This document shows positions 34,540 through 46,700 of a stretch of DNA of 64,000 nt, piece by piece. A model generated the notes under the pieces. The model worked only from the letters and a program-made list of their open reading frames with translations, was not told the origin of the DNA and made no database searches. The position numbers and the translations under genes were made by a program. The stretch covers positions 62,001 through 126,000 of the forward strand of contig QJNS01000160.1 of NCBI GenBank assembly GCA_004154925.1, given 5' to 3'. The DNA is from Monosporascus cannonballus (Eukaryota > Ascomycota > Sordariomycetes > Xylariales). Within the stretch, counting starts at the first letter, position 1, and each line of letters begins with the position of its first letter.

Positions 34540-35650
34540 ATAAATACTTTGTTTATTTTTGCTAATATATTTTTTAACTTAATTCCTACGTAATTCGTAA
34601 ATATTTCCGAATTTAGTTAAGCGGTTAACGGATTTTACGAAATTACTTTTAATTATAATTACCGAAACCCCGGTAAATTTATTTTCCTTACGTATTTCCT
34701 ATACTGCTTTCTTATCGTTAACCCTTGCTTAACGGCCATCCGTACCTAAGAAAAAACGGGTATCGAAACCTTATATTTGCGTTTTAAGTTTTCGTACGTC
34801 TTTTATTCCGAAATAAATTTACATTTTTAATTCCTGGTTTTTGCATTAATTATATGTAAATTATGTTGTCGGTTTTGCCGGTTCTTTCGTTTAACGTAAC
34901 AAAAAACGTATTAAGCATAAAAATAATAAATCCTATTATGTAAATTCTTTTTACGATATTTCCGCGTTTTTCCAGTACCGTTTATTAACTTACGTTATAG
35001 GCTAAATTAATAGCCGTTAATAATTATATTACTAACGTTTTTAAAAACCTTATAATCGTAATTTAAGCGGTTAAAAAAAAGTTCCGGTTTTGCCGGAATT
35101 TGATATAAATAAGGCCAAATAATTACGCGCCTGAGGTACGTAATTTCCGCGTAACGTTAACGACATAAATTTAGAAAATAAATCGTTAAATTTATAAAAT
35201 AAAACGTTAAATTTATATAGTAAATCGTTAAATTTATAAGTTTTTAAAAATAATTAAATAATTTCGTAACCGGCGTATTATTTTTATAACTTTTAAGATT
35301 TTTTTAATATATTTTGTTCGTAAATAACGGAAACGTTATTTTAATACTTATTTATGAATTATATAAAGCTGTTTTTAAGCGTTTTCACCAAATCTCCTAT
35401 ACCGTTTACGCGTTATCCGGCCGGTACTTTTGGGTTAAATTTTTATCCGTCCGCTTTTAGGTAATACGCTGCATTTGGGGTCCGTTCTTAATGGCTATAT
35501 TGCCGTATTTCTTTTCGAATTGTTATAAAGTTGCCGTATTTGCAAATTTTTCGAACGGTTTTTAAATCGGTTTTGCATAACTTAATTATTTTACTTGGAT
35601 TTGGCGTATAAAACTTTTATTCACTTTTTTGGTCCGGGCTTAAAAAATAT
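34540..35650 (-). pseudogene. A2 extra coding region downstream of integrase
   Basis: This is the counterpart of A1 1240-2360. From about 35650 leftward one minus frame runs about 120 codons with a few TAA or TAG stops: LYAKSK, then NRFKNRSKNLQIRQLYNNSK, then LRTDPKCSVLPKSGRIKI, then RRFGENA. A second block, about 34790-34560, reads FFLGTDGR, then KENKFTGVSVIIIKSNF, then VNRLTKFGNIYELRRN. I know no domain to match. The + strand frame 34352-34543 lies opposite part of this region and is a shadow. Confidence 0.5.
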
Positions 35651-36750
35651 TTTCGATTTTAAATTCCGGTTCGTTATTTTTTTTAAAGATAATAAAAAAG
35701 GATTACGTGTTTACGTAAATTTAAAATAATAATGGGTTACGGTTCGCATATTTTAATAAATTGACGTAAAAATAATTATAAATCTTTTTAAGTATATTTA
35801 ATTTTATAAGGTAAAAATTATTTATTTTGGTTATTTAATATTAAACTGAAAATTATTTTAATCTTTTCGACGGCGAGGAAATTATAATATTTTTTAAAAA
35901 TAATTAGATTTTATCGCTGACTTTATATTTTTCGTTAGGGAAATAATATTTATTTAATGTTTTTTCTTAGGTTTATTAGGCCGTTATTATTGTAAGTTAA
36001 ACAAATTTCGTATCTTTTTATAATTTCCTAATAAAATGTTCCGTTTTTATACTTAAATCTTTTTTAATTATCGAATCACATTTTATTTTAGGAATCACAT
36101 TAACGTAATACGTATAAAATAAGTAAAAAGTTTTAATCTTATTAAGGTTATATTTTAGTTATTAATCGTAATTATTACCCCTCGAAGGAATTTATTTTAT
36201 TTTTATTATAAGTACGTATATAAATGTTCGTAAATACATTAATATTTCTTAATTATTTTTTTTCGTAATATTATTAGTTTTTAGGCAATATGCGATAAAA
36301 AGGTGTTATTTTATGTTTATTAACTTGTAAAATCTGTTTCAAAACTTCTCTACATAATTAGTTTCTTTATTATTTATAATATTTTTAGGGAAAATACAAA
36401 ATGTTTAATATATTTTTACGAATGTTTCCGTATAGATTTTTATTTTTATCGTATATATTACTTTTAGGATTATTATTTTAAATATTCAATTTATTAAAAT
36501 CGTTAAAAATTATAAATCGTATTTAAAAACGGTTAATAAATCGGTTATAAAATTAAATAATAATTTGTTATAAAATCGTTCGAGAACCGGAAATAACTTT
36601 ACTAGCTTTTTTTCTTATTTCTCTATACGTTTTTATGGTCGCATACGTTATAATTTTTGCGAAATTACCTTATTATAAGATATATATTTGGTTAAAAAAG
36701 CTTTTCGAAAATACCGTTATTATAACCTTTTTGCTTAAGTGACCTATTAT
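35650..36750 (-). pseudogene. A2 integrase remnant
   Basis: The minus strand reads IYIRTYN, preceded by EINVYLRTFI-like sequence, by YIKHFVFP and by the block LKQILQVNKHKITPFYRILP. These correspond to the Gypsy core around F..KFW..L......HPQTDG..E and Y.R. Upstream, near 36700, CDHKNV and RNKKKS resemble the zinc-binding HHCC C..CQR..K end. The TAT or TAC in place of Cys and the TAA in place of Gln are RIP-type. Confidence 0.65.
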
Positions 36751-37693
36751 ATAGAAATTATAAGTATTTTATATTAAGGCCGTTTTAAGCGGTTTTTAAT
36801 TTAAGATTTAAAGGCGTTCCCGAAAGTCGAAAAAGTGTTTAATATATAAAATATATTTTGTAATTAATATTAATAGGTTTAATTTTATAAAAAAGTTCTT
36901 TCTCCTTTTTATAATAACTTTAATAATACCGTTATAAGTTTTATTATATTTTAACGTTATGTTTTAAAGTTTTTCAAAAATTTTATAATTTTAAAATATG
37001 TATATTTTTCGAAATCGTTTATCGCCATTAATTTTAATATTATTAATTATGAATGCATATTCGGCACATTCTTAATATTTCGTAAATAATATAAGTAATT
37101 ATTTATTTTTTATAAATTAAAGTTTTCGTACGAATTTCCGAATATCGTTTTCCTTTATAAATATATTGTTTTTTTAGGCGAAAATATATCGGCTTTAATA
37201 TTTAAGCGATTAATGCGGCATTAAAAACAAAACTTAAAACGGAATAAGTTTTTTAATTATTTTATTTAACGTTTATTTAACTTTTTAATAATTATGAAAT
37301 ATTTTAGATTTTCGTAGTCGGTAATAATCTTAAATAAGGTTATTATGTTACATAATTTTATATTTTACGTCTTTAAAAAACTTATTACCGTTAAAGGTTT
37401 TTATTATCTATTTTGTAATTAAATTTAATAGAATTTAATTTCTTGAAATAATAAATAACGAGACGCAATACTTTTATCTTCTCAATGTAAAATGAATAAT
37501 AGCAGTATATTATTTCTAAATAATTTATTTTAAATATTATAAGTTTTTTAAAGTTTTATTACGTTAAAATTAATTCGGTTATAAAGGCATTGTTAAAATA
37601 TTCGAACGTTATTTTTTTATAACAAAATAAAGTTCTATTTCGGACTAAAGTTATTAACAATACAAATATATCCGCGTAATAAATTATGAAATC

Positions 37694-38487
37694 TCAATAA
37701 AAATTTGCGAACCTTAAGAAATTTCCAATTCCTTTAAACATTTTAGGAACTTCCCACATTTTGATCACGTATAGTTTTTCGGAGTTTATTCGTATCCCCT
37801 TTCCGGTTTTTATAATATATCTAAGATATTTTATTATTTTTACGGCAAATTCGCATTTGAAAATATCTAGATTTAAAATTGCTTTTTTTAAGCGGCTTAA
37901 GACCATTTTTATTTTTTATATATAATTTCTTTTGGATCCGGAAAAAAATAAGAATATCGTTTATATACGTTAAGTAAAAAACGTTAAGGTATTTCCTTAA
38001 AACCCCGTTAACGTATTACTAGAAGGTTACGGGAATCTTATATAAACTGAACGGTATTATCAATTATTCGTATCAGCCCAAGTGCGTTCGGAATACCCTT
38101 TTTTATTTATTTCCTTTTTAATCCTAATTTTATGGAACATTATTCGGACGTTTATTTTCGTAAATTATTTAACGTAAAAAATAATTTCAAGGTTTCCGAA
38201 ATAAAAGCTAAAAAACGATGGTTTTTTTCGATTATTATATTTAACGTCCCATAATTATAATAAAAACGTAATTCTTTTCCGGGTTTTTTTATAAATAAAA
38301 CCGGAACCCTTACGGGCAAATTGTTTATACGAATATACTTTTTATCTAAAAGCTCCGTTAAGGTTTTCCTTAAGGTTAATAGCTTTTCCTTAATTATATT
38401 ATATAAAGGCCCCCATAATATTAACATCTTTTTCCTTGTTTTATTTCTGCATAATAAAATTATATGGTTTATTCCGCGGCGGGGCAA
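37694..38487 (-). pseudogene. A2 reverse transcriptase remnant
   Basis: Two open blocks. 38487-38152 (111 codons) contains LRKTLTELLDKKYIRINNLP, then VRVPVLFIKKPGKELRFYYN, then YGTLNIIIEKNHRFLAFISE. This matches the Gypsy RT pattern L.KGFIR.S.SP.GAPVLFV, KK..G.LR...DYR.LN and N.YPLP.I. The DYR is now NYG. 37906-37694 (70 codons) contains LSRLKKAILNLDIFKCEFAV, then KYLRYIIKTGKGIRI, then FKGIGNFLRFANFY, the thumb and tether. Between them (about 37960) the Y.DDILIF box is broken by a frameshift. The + frame 38321-38596 is a shadow. Confidence 0.85.
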
Positions 38488-39817
38488 AAATAAAACGTTA
38501 CTTAATTTGATATCGAATAAGTTCCGAAACGTTTTTAATTTAAGAGGAAACCTTTCGTTAAGCTTTATTCTTTTCTTAAACGCTAATGTTTTTTAATTTC
38601 GGCCAAAATAATTTAAAATAATTAAAGTTTTTATTTAATCCTTTTAATCTTTTTTATTTTCCGAAATTCCGCCATAAACATAATAATTGGAATTTTTTTC
38701 GTTTCGTAAATTATTCGTACGTTATTTTCTTAAGGCTTATACTTTTTTTGTAAACCCTTATACGACTTATTACGTTTATTATTAAAAGATATTTTTATAT
38801 TACTTTTATAACGTTATAACCTTTTATTAAAAGTTTTTCAAAAATTAAAAGATAATTGAAGCTATTAATAATATATACAAATATTTTGGCCTTAACCGTT
38901 AATATTTATTTCCATATATATTAACTTCTTAATTTTTTTTATTATTATCCGCTTTTTCGTTCGAACTTTTTTTAATTTATATAATTTTATCAAAATATAC
39001 GGTAATTATAAGCGTTTTACGAACGTTTTGTTTATTACGGCAAAGCATTTATATCTTTAATTAATAAAAGTTTTTACGAATTCTTTTTAGTTAATATATA
39101 TATTAATAAAAAATAAAATACCTTCTATATTTTATTTCGTAATTTTTATTTCGGCCTACCTCGCTTTTCGTTTCCGAACGCGCCGATATTTAGTAGTTAT
39201 TTTTTTCTTTTCTCGTTTTTAGATTCCGATCTTTTATCCTTATACGTTTTTAACGAATTAACTTTTTCTTATAATATTTTTGTTAGTAAAAATGGGTAAC
39301 GGTTTGTTTTCCAATTAGAACGTTTATAACGTAAATAAAGATTTTTGGTTTTACGAGGGTTCTATTTTTTTTAAATTATTTATCGTACGTATTATTTCGA
39401 TATTAGAAATTAGGGTTGAGGTTTTTATTTTTGCCGTATTATTCCTTTAAGGCATTCAGCAATTTTGATTACTTTATTTAGTTATACGTTATTATTTTTA
39501 AAGAAATCTATTAAAATTAAAACTTAAGTAAATTTTTTATTTAATATTTCTTTTAAAAACGTATATTTTGCCTTTATTAATTAAATAATCCGTTTTCCAT
39601 TTATTAACATTTTTTAAATAAAAAATAAAATCATAAAAATTGTACCTTTTTGAGTTGTTTTAAATTCCGATAATATTTGGTTATTCTTTCCTTTTTATAC
39701 CTATTATTATATTATTCGTATAATATTTAAAATAAATCGACAGAATTATAAATATTATGTAGGTTTCCGGTAATATAATAAATAATAAGCGCACGTTATA
39801 TATTATTTTCGAACCTT

Positions 39818-40075
39818 TCAAATATAATATAAAGTTACATACGAATTTCTTTGACGAAAATAACGTTTATTTCGAATTTGTAAATTATAAATACGTACTA
39901 TCCGAGCAATTTCTTTTTTATTCCGTCGAACTTCTCCAGCCAGGGTAACGGCGTCCGTTTGGCTCCTGCTATTAATCCGGTTATTCGAACCGTTTTTACA
40001 CAATGGCTTAATTACGCTTCCGATTATTATTAAATCGAAAAAAGGTTGATATTCGTAACGGCTATCGTATTCCAA
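39818..40075 (-). pseudogene. A2 gag fragment
   Basis: An 85-codon frame in sense with the element, in the position of gag. It starts MEYDSRYEYQPFFDLIIIGS and includes TDAVTLAGEVRRNKKEIARI. It keeps unusual Cys and His content and few RIP stops. I see no capsid or zinc-knuckle motif, so the gag label is from position only. Confidence 0.4.
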
Positions 40076-40403
40076 ATTTACAACTAAATAATAAATTTTT
40101 ATTAAATCTTTAAGCTGTTTCTGAATTATTCGGCCGTTTATATTAATTCCTTATTTGCCTTATATTGCGTTTTTATATGTTTACGGAACTAAGTTACCCT
40201 TTTTTTATTTTTTTCGAGTTAATAACTTATATGCTGCTTTATAACAGTTATCGAACTTATTAAGGTTTCCGTTATAACGTTAAATACCTTTTATAACTCT
40301 GGGTTAATAAGGGCCCTTTATTGGGCCCCTTAAAAAACGTTCGAGAATCTTAATATCTAATCCCGAACGTTTTTTGTTTTGCTAAATAATAAGCTAAAAA
40401 ATA

Positions 40404-40592
40404 TATAAAAGGCTTTACTTCAGCGGTTTATAATGAATTGCTAATAAGAATTTATTTTTTAGCTAAAGAGAAAAAAAAAAGGAAGATGAAAATACAGTTG
40501 TATATGTTTGGATATAAGGCGCTGCGCTAGTGCTACTTGGTACCGGCGTTTGTCCGGTGCCCCATAATAGGGCTCCAGACAGCCCTATCACA
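40404..40592 (-). repeat. A2 5' LTR
   Basis: On the minus strand it begins TGTGATAGGGCTGTCTGGAG and ends CCTTTTATA. It holds GGCACCGGACAAACGCCGG, shared with A1. It is followed inward by TATTTTTTAGC, a decayed primer-binding region. Confidence 0.93.
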
Positions 40593-40597
40593 CCTTT
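40593..40597 (+). repeat. A2 TSD, right
   Basis: CCTTT, identical to 33722-33726. Confidence 0.85.
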
Positions 40598-41120
40598 AAC
40601 AAATTTTAGAAAAAAAAAGTTGAAATAGACGCGCGAAATAAAAAAACGTTTTAGGATATTAAGGATATAATTATTAACGAACTAGGATTAATTATATACG
40701 ATTTAAACCACCCCGTTAAATTAAACACCGATATTTCGGATTACGTATTAAACACAGTAATTAAATAACGAAATAATTAAAGTAAATTGTACTTTATTAT
40801 TCTCTTATTATATCAATTAAAAAGAACGGAATTTAATTACGGTATTCCAGGTAAGGAATCTATAGCCATTATTATGGCAATTTAAAAATTTAAACATTTT
40901 TTTAAAAGAAAACATATATTAGATTAAGGTTTATATGGATTAATAAAATCGTAACACATTTATTATAATTAGAGAACTTGTAAGATAATAATTTCGCCAT
41001 ACGCAAAATTGGCGAATTTTAATTTCGTTATTATTTATAAAAAGAATTTAGAAAATAATAAACTAAATGCCGGAAGCAAATGACCAAATTTCGAAACGAA
41101 TTCATTAAAATTAGATATCT
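40598..41120 (+). pseudogene. B2 RNase H remnant (3' of A2 insertion)
   Basis: Continues the frame cut at 33721. Near 41015-41070 it reads ANFNFVIIYKKNLENNKLN, the Gypsy RNase H end F.I.Y..G..N..AD. It aligns with B1 22650-23130 and B4 57540-58090. Confidence 0.65.
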
Positions 41121-41429
41121 AATTTTTAATTGCATAATAAAAAGATATTTATACCCGCGACATATTACAATAAATCGGGCTATGCCCTTTAATGTGTATT
41201 AGAAAATCCTGTAACATAATAACTATTTTCTAAGAAAATTAAAAAAAAAAGAACAAAACACAAATTCTAGGAAAGTACTAAAAAGATTTAATACGAAATA
41301 TATACGAATATCAGTTACATGGGTATCCAGAGATTTATAAAACCTTAAAACGGCTCTTACGTGCAAGTTTTATACTTAAAATAAAATTAACGATATAAAA
41401 AATAATTTAATAATGTAACTTTTGCACCA

Positions 41430-42250
41430 GAATAGAAGCTTGACGACATAAGCTATAGGGAAAGTTACAGCTATTACCTGTTATAAAACGATTGTAATAT
41501 TTAATTACATTCGACTTTATTATTAAATTTCCTATATGAAAAAACTTAATTAGAAGAATACATTACGACATTACTTTCGTTATCGTCGGTCGATTTATAA
41601 ACCTTTTTAATATTTTACCATATCATAAAGATACAAGCGCCGAACAAATATTATCTATTTTCCATAAACATGTTTTCAACATTTACGGATTACCTATGGA
41701 AATTATCTTGGACAACGGACTAACATTTACATCTAAACTTTTGCAAAGGCTTATGATACAAATTCGCCTAAATTATAGATTATCTAATGTTCTTAAATTT
41801 TAAATAAATAAATAAATAAAACAAATAAGCCAAGCCTTAAAACCCTATTTACAAATTTATATAAATTACGAACAACATAATTAAGTTAAAACATTATTAA
41901 TCGTATAACTGGCTTATAATACCAATTATTACGAAAATATTAAAGTAATACTTACGAACGTAAATATTGGTTTAATTACAAAAGTCTATAAAGAAATACG
42001 TAATAACAGGTTAATTAGTATTAAAATAATTTTTACGTCAAAATAATTACGACAATTATTTCAAAAAATAAAAACAAAGTTAAGATTCGTTCGTAATCAG
42101 ATAAATAAGCATTATAGTCAGAAAAGGTTCAAAAAGAATTTTCGAAAAAGGGGAAATAATGGTCTTTATAACCAAAAATATTTAAGCAAAATGACCTAGT
42201 AAAAAGCTCGATTTCAAATATTTCGGTCCATATAAAATCGCCAGAAAATC
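41430..42250 (+). pseudogene. B2 integrase remnant, best preserved in the window
   Basis: At 41560-41640: FVIVGRF, then ILPYHKD. At 41639-41780 a frame free of stops reads EQILSIFHKHVFNIYGLPME, then IILDNGLTFTSKLL (the second catalytic Asp is in LDNG, near 41711), then RLNYRLSN. At about 41826-41960: QALKPYLQIYINYEQHN, then LAYNTNYYEN. This follows the Gypsy core order GLP..I.SDRG..F.S.FW, RINQ.LE.YLR, N.AQ.AYN. Its lighter damage contrasts with the flanking parts of the same element. Confidence 0.78.
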
Positions 42251-42394
42251 TCAGAAAATAATGATTAATTTGAAATTTTATTAAAAGTTAAAATATATTT
42301 AATTTTTTAAGTTTTTGTATTGGAATTAGTAATAGATATAATTAAGATACATACGAGATATAACAATATAAAAGGAAAAAACAAATATATATAT

Positions 42395-42515
42395 AAGGTA
42401 AAAAAAGTCTTCGATATAAGAAAACAAAACGGACTTACCTAGTATCTAATTAAGTAAAAAAAACACCCGGATTCCGAAAACATTTAGGAATACGCCAAAA
42501 ACTTTTTTAACGTTT
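42395..42515 (+). pseudogene. B2 chromodomain
   Basis: KVKKVFDIRKQNGLT*YLIK, then *KKHPDSENI*EYAKN. Both core Trp codons (in YLVKW and in WEP) are stops (TAA and TAG from TGG), while the rest of the domain is intact. This is a textbook RIP effect. Confidence 0.82.
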
Positions 42516-42529
42516 ATTAAAGAACTTTT

Positions 42530-43152
42530 ACCAACAACGCCGAAGTTAGCAAAGTTAAAAATCTCTTAATCAATAAACGACAAATCGGTAGACCTAAAGT
42601 TGGACCAATCGAAAAAGGGCGCGGCCTCTGCCGATATGGCCTTATCGGCTTTCACTTCGATGCGTTTTTCTTAACGCTCCAATTTTTCTAATTCTTCCAG
42701 ATTATCGATATTACGAGATACGGTTTTTATTATTTTGTTATTCCACATTTTCTTTTATTTCCAAATACCACAGGTATAAACCTTAGCAAATTTTTCCGCC
42801 TTTATGGCAGCTTTTAACTTTTTTCAAGTTTACGGTATTGGGCAGTAATTTTTTATCATTGTTCGTGATTAAGGTTACAAACGTTATAATTGGCCTATTA
42901 ATAGCGAATATATGAAAAATAACGGAAAAAGTCCCTCTTAAATAGTTTGCGTTAAGGTTTTTGCCGTTCGCAGTATAAATAAAATGTTATTTAACGGAGA
43001 TCAGCCTATGAAATAACAGTTAATAACGAATCACGTTACGTAATTTTTACTTTCGAAAAAGGTTTAACCTATTTCCGAAAACGAAAAAATATTTTGAAAT
43101 AAATGCTTACAAATTAATTTTCGGGACGAAAATCCTGGAGGAGAAAAGATCA
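42530..43152 (+). other. B2 3' untranslated part and polypurine tract
   Basis: Mixed RIP. The block 42600-42720 keeps CA and TG and resembles coding sequence without a clear frame. It ends in GGAGGAGAAAAGATCA before the LTR, the likely polypurine tract. Confidence 0.45.
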
Positions 43153-43252
43153 TATTATGACTTAATTGCTTGGAACAACCAGAAACGGTTAGAAAAAAAT
43201 AGTGACGCGTCGAGTTACGTAATTGTGAGAATCGTTAGCCAGTCCAGCAAGT
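43153..43252 (+). repeat. B2 3' LTR, first part (interrupted by B3)
   Basis: Starts TATTATGACTTAATTGC with the family box AGAAACGGTT near 43186 and the first 36-bp unit (GTGAGAATCGTTAGCCAGTC). It ends in CAAGT, the B3 TSD, and resumes at 50095. Confidence 0.9.
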
Positions 43253-43626
43253 TATGACGGCTTGGCGGTTTAACCAACTATTAAACCTGGGTTGTACGGG
43301 TTTATATTGGCTGGAGTATTATGGGATTTTAAGCAATAGATACAATAACGTATCACGTTTCGTAATACCAAAGCCATTTTGGGTAAGGAATTATTATTAT
43401 AAGCTAAAATTATTTAGATTATGGAAATAATAAGCGTATATATTTTCTTTTTTTTGGCTTAATTATTTTTGATTACGTACTTGGTGGTAATTATGATTGC
43501 TTAAAATTTCTTCTAATAACTACTAACCACTGGTTTGGTAGTAATTACTGTTACGTATCCCCGGGAGTGGCCCGTATAATTCTTGTTTAACCGTTTTTTG
43601 AGGTCGGAGCTTGCCAAGTTGTAATA
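43253..43626 (-). repeat. B3 3' LTR
   Basis: On the minus strand it begins TATTACAACTTGGC and ends GCCGTCATA. The box AAAAAACGGTT is near its start. It aligns with 49717-50089 and with the B4 LTRs. Confidence 0.92.
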
Positions 43627-43788
43627 CGATTTCCCTTTTCCAAAAACTTTGCCTTTAAGATTTCCTTTTTTTCCCCGTTTCGTGAGAAACCCTTTTTTTT
43701 CTTTGTTTTTAATTATGTCGTTTCGTATTTCGAAGATTTGTGATGTTTTTCGTTTTTTACTTTTCGTCGTATTGACCTCGTAAAACAT
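43513..43788 (-). pseudogene. B3 terminal coding region running into the LTR
   Basis: A 91-codon frame starting MFYEVNTTKSKKRKTSQIFE and IRNDIIKNKEKKGFLTKRGK. B4 has the homologous frame at 59951-60211 (QILEIRNDIIKSKKKD), so it is sense and part of these copies. It is Lys-rich, begins about 550 bp after the chromodomain in B4, and ends inside the LTR. It is either the very end of the polyprotein or a separate small ORF. Function unknown. Confidence 0.5.
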
Positions 43789-44309
43789 TTTTACGAATTC
43801 GGGTATAAAATTGTGTGTTACTCTTATTATTTTTAGAAAAATCTAAAGTATGAAATAATGGAAAACGTTTTAAGATATAAGTAATATATTAATCGAAATC
43901 GATCTAATAATAATACCTGCATACCGTTTTTTCTCTTATAAAATATTCGTCGAATATATTAATATTATAAATAAATAAAAAACAAATATTAAAAAGTAAT
44001 TATTAAAGTTTTAGCGGCCTTATCTTAACGCTTAATATTGTTATTATGGAAAAATAAATAAAGTTTGTTCCCGTTTTATTTATTTGCCTAAATAAAAAAT
44101 ATTACCTTGTTCAAAGGTCGTTATTATAGTATAATATCATTTTTAATCGTTAAACTAATTAAAAAAATAAAAACGTTAAAAATAAAAATAACTAAAGGCT
44201 GCCGTTACCGCTATTACGTTAACGCAAGCTGCCACCGATTAGCCCGATGTCCCGGTTATTAATTGGTAAACTATTAATTAAAACGTATCCTTCGTTATTA
44301 ATAAAAATC

Positions 44310-44425
44310 TTTCAGCAGTAGGTAGGCGTTAATGAGATTTTTAGCGAGTTTTCTGATATTTTCGAAATCCGACTACTTTTTTTATTAAATTACATATTAA
44401 ATAAATTTATTCTGTTTTCGTATAT
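44310..44425 (-). pseudogene. B3 chromodomain remnant
   Basis: The minus strand reads IRKQNKFI, then stops in place of Trp, then SDFENIRKLAKNLINAY. This matches B2 and B4 with more decay. Confidence 0.55.
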
Positions 44426-46049
44426 CGATTACTTTCTTTACCTTAAATACCAATTTTTCTTTTATTTTCATATTGTTTTATGTTATATATATTTTGATTA
44501 TATTCGTTATTTATTTAAATAAATAGTTATAAAAGATTAAATATAATTTATGTTTTAATAAAAGTATTAATTTGTAATTAGTTTTTAAGATCCTTTAGCG
44601 TTTTTGTATAGACCGATATATTTGTAATCGAGATTTCTATTATGGTATATTTTTGAATATTTTTTGGCAACGAGAAAAATTATTTTTTCCTTTTTGAAAA
44701 TTTTATTTTTTAACCATTTCTAATTATAATATGTACGTGTTTATTTTCGTACGAAATATAGTTTTATTTTTGTTTCTTAATATAATAATTATAGTTATTG
44801 CAATATAAAGATTATTGTGACATTAATTAAATTATTTTTTGGTACTTTTTTATAAAGTTTTAAATTAAAACTAAAAGTTCCGTTTATTTACATTATTTTA
44901 AATATGTATTTATGTAAAGTTTAATCCCGTTAAATAACTTATTATTTAAACAGATTTATTTTATATGGCCTTGTCAAAATTTTAACACGAAAATCGATCG
45001 TTTATTTGAAAATAAATTTTATAAATAATCTACATATATTAAAAATATATTTGAAAAAAATATCGTAATACATTTTTATATCAGGAATTTTTAAAATAAA
45101 AAATTTAATAGTAAAAACAAATATAATTAAATATTATAATTGTTTTTGATTAGTAATAGCTGTAATTTTCCGTATAGCTTATATCGTCGAGCTTTCGTTT
45201 TAGCGCAATATTATATTATGATGTGATTTTTTATATTATTAATTTTATTTTTAAAAAAATGTACAAGTCGAAATTGTTTTAAAGTTTTATAAATCTTTAA
45301 ATATTTATATAACTCATATTCGTATATGTTTCGTACTAAATATTTTTAATATTTTTTAAAAAACTTTATTTTATCCTTTTTTTTATTTTCTGGAAGACCG
45401 TCGTTATACTACTGGATTTTCTAGCACATATTGAAAGGAACTGGCCGAGTTATCGCAATTTATGGCGGCCGTAAATCATTTTTTATAATTGTATTAAAAA
45501 TTATATAATTAATTTTAACTAACTTTCTTTTCGAGGTTTTGTCCTTTGCTTAAGGTTTTACTTTGCCGTTTTTTAAACCTTTTCTATAAATAATAGAAAA
45601 GTCGAAATCCGCCAATTTTTTCGCGTAAGCAAATTATCGTCCGGTAAGTTCCTTAGTCGTAATAAATCCGGTAAAATTTTGATAATCCGTATAAATATTA
45701 ATCTGATATAAATTATCTTTTAAAAAATATCTAAACTTTTGAAATACTAAAATAATAACCATAAATGTTTTATTTGGAATGCCTTATTTAAATTTAAGTT
45801 TTATTAATTTATATAAGAAAAAGCAATTAGATATAATGTGCTTTAATTATTTCGTTATCCGATTGTTATGTTTAACGGGTAATGGAAAATATCCGTTTAT
45901 ATTTTAATAAATTGTATTAAATCGCATATAATTAATATTGGTTCGCTAATCATTACTTTCGTAATATTCTAAAACTATTTTTCCTTATTTAACATTTATT
46001 TGAACGTTTTTTTGTGTAATTCTGTTAGGAATATAATTATTTTGCTAAA

Positions 46050-46700
46050 GTTTCGAATAAGCTTCCTGTAGTAATTAACGAATCTAAAGAATATTTATAC
46101 CTTTTTAACTTTGGTTAATATTTGCCATTTTATAATTATAGCGATTTTCTTAAAATCTATTCTAATATGTCCTAAGATAATAATATATTCCAGATATATT
46201 ATTTTTTATACATAAAATTGATTTCTTTTAAGTTAATAAGTAACCTTCCATTTTTTAAAGTTTGAAAAAACTTATAAACGTATTTTATAAATGCTTTTTT
46301 CGTTTTTGAGAAAATAAGAATATCGTCGCAATAAGATACGACGAAAATATCATGGCATTTTCGTAACATATAGTTAATTATCCGTTAAAAGGTTATTAAT
46401 ACGTTTATAAGTTCAAATAATATAACTAAATATTTAAATAATTCGTATTTTATTTTATAAGGTATTTTTTATTTGTATTTGTTTAATTTTAGTAAGGTTA
46501 TATTCATTTTTAAGATTATATAATTTAAACTATTTAACTCCGTAAAATCGGTTTTTGATTTTAATAATTAGAGATAACAATATTCGATTTTTGATAATAA
46601 TGTGATTTAAATATTAGTAATTAACCATAAGTCGTAATTTTCCGTTTTTTTAATGTCGAAAAATATCTGATATTCTGGGGGAAATTTCGAACATCGAATT
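46050..46700 (-). pseudogene. B3 reverse transcriptase remnant
   Basis: The catalytic box is intact at 46322-46333: VSYCDDILIFSKTKKAF, followed by YVYKFFQTLKNGRLLIN and then the thumb with frameshifts. B3 is the only B copy here that keeps both catalytic Asp codons together with the LIFSK that follows. Confidence 0.75.

Larger units (their letters stand above)
33727..40592 (-). mobile_element. Ty3/Gypsy LTR retrotransposon, family A, copy A2 (inserted in B2)
   Basis: A complete 6866-bp element on the minus strand, with LTRs of 189 bp (5', 40404-40592) and 188 bp (3', 33727-33914) and a perfect TSD CCTTT. Order from its 5' end: gag, RT, RNase H, integrase, the extra 3' coding region, polypurine tract. 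The 3' 2.9 kb matches A1. It interrupts B2 at the RT/RNase H junction and so is younger than B2. All coding parts carry TAA or TAG stops and frameshifts, though two RT blocks stay open. Confidence 0.93.

Noticed and set aside
34352..34543. 63-codon + frame
   Set aside because: Lies opposite the A-family post-integrase region that is conserved in the minus direction.
38321..38596. 91-codon + frame
   Set aside because: Shadow of the A2 reverse transcriptase, whose minus-strand motifs are clear.
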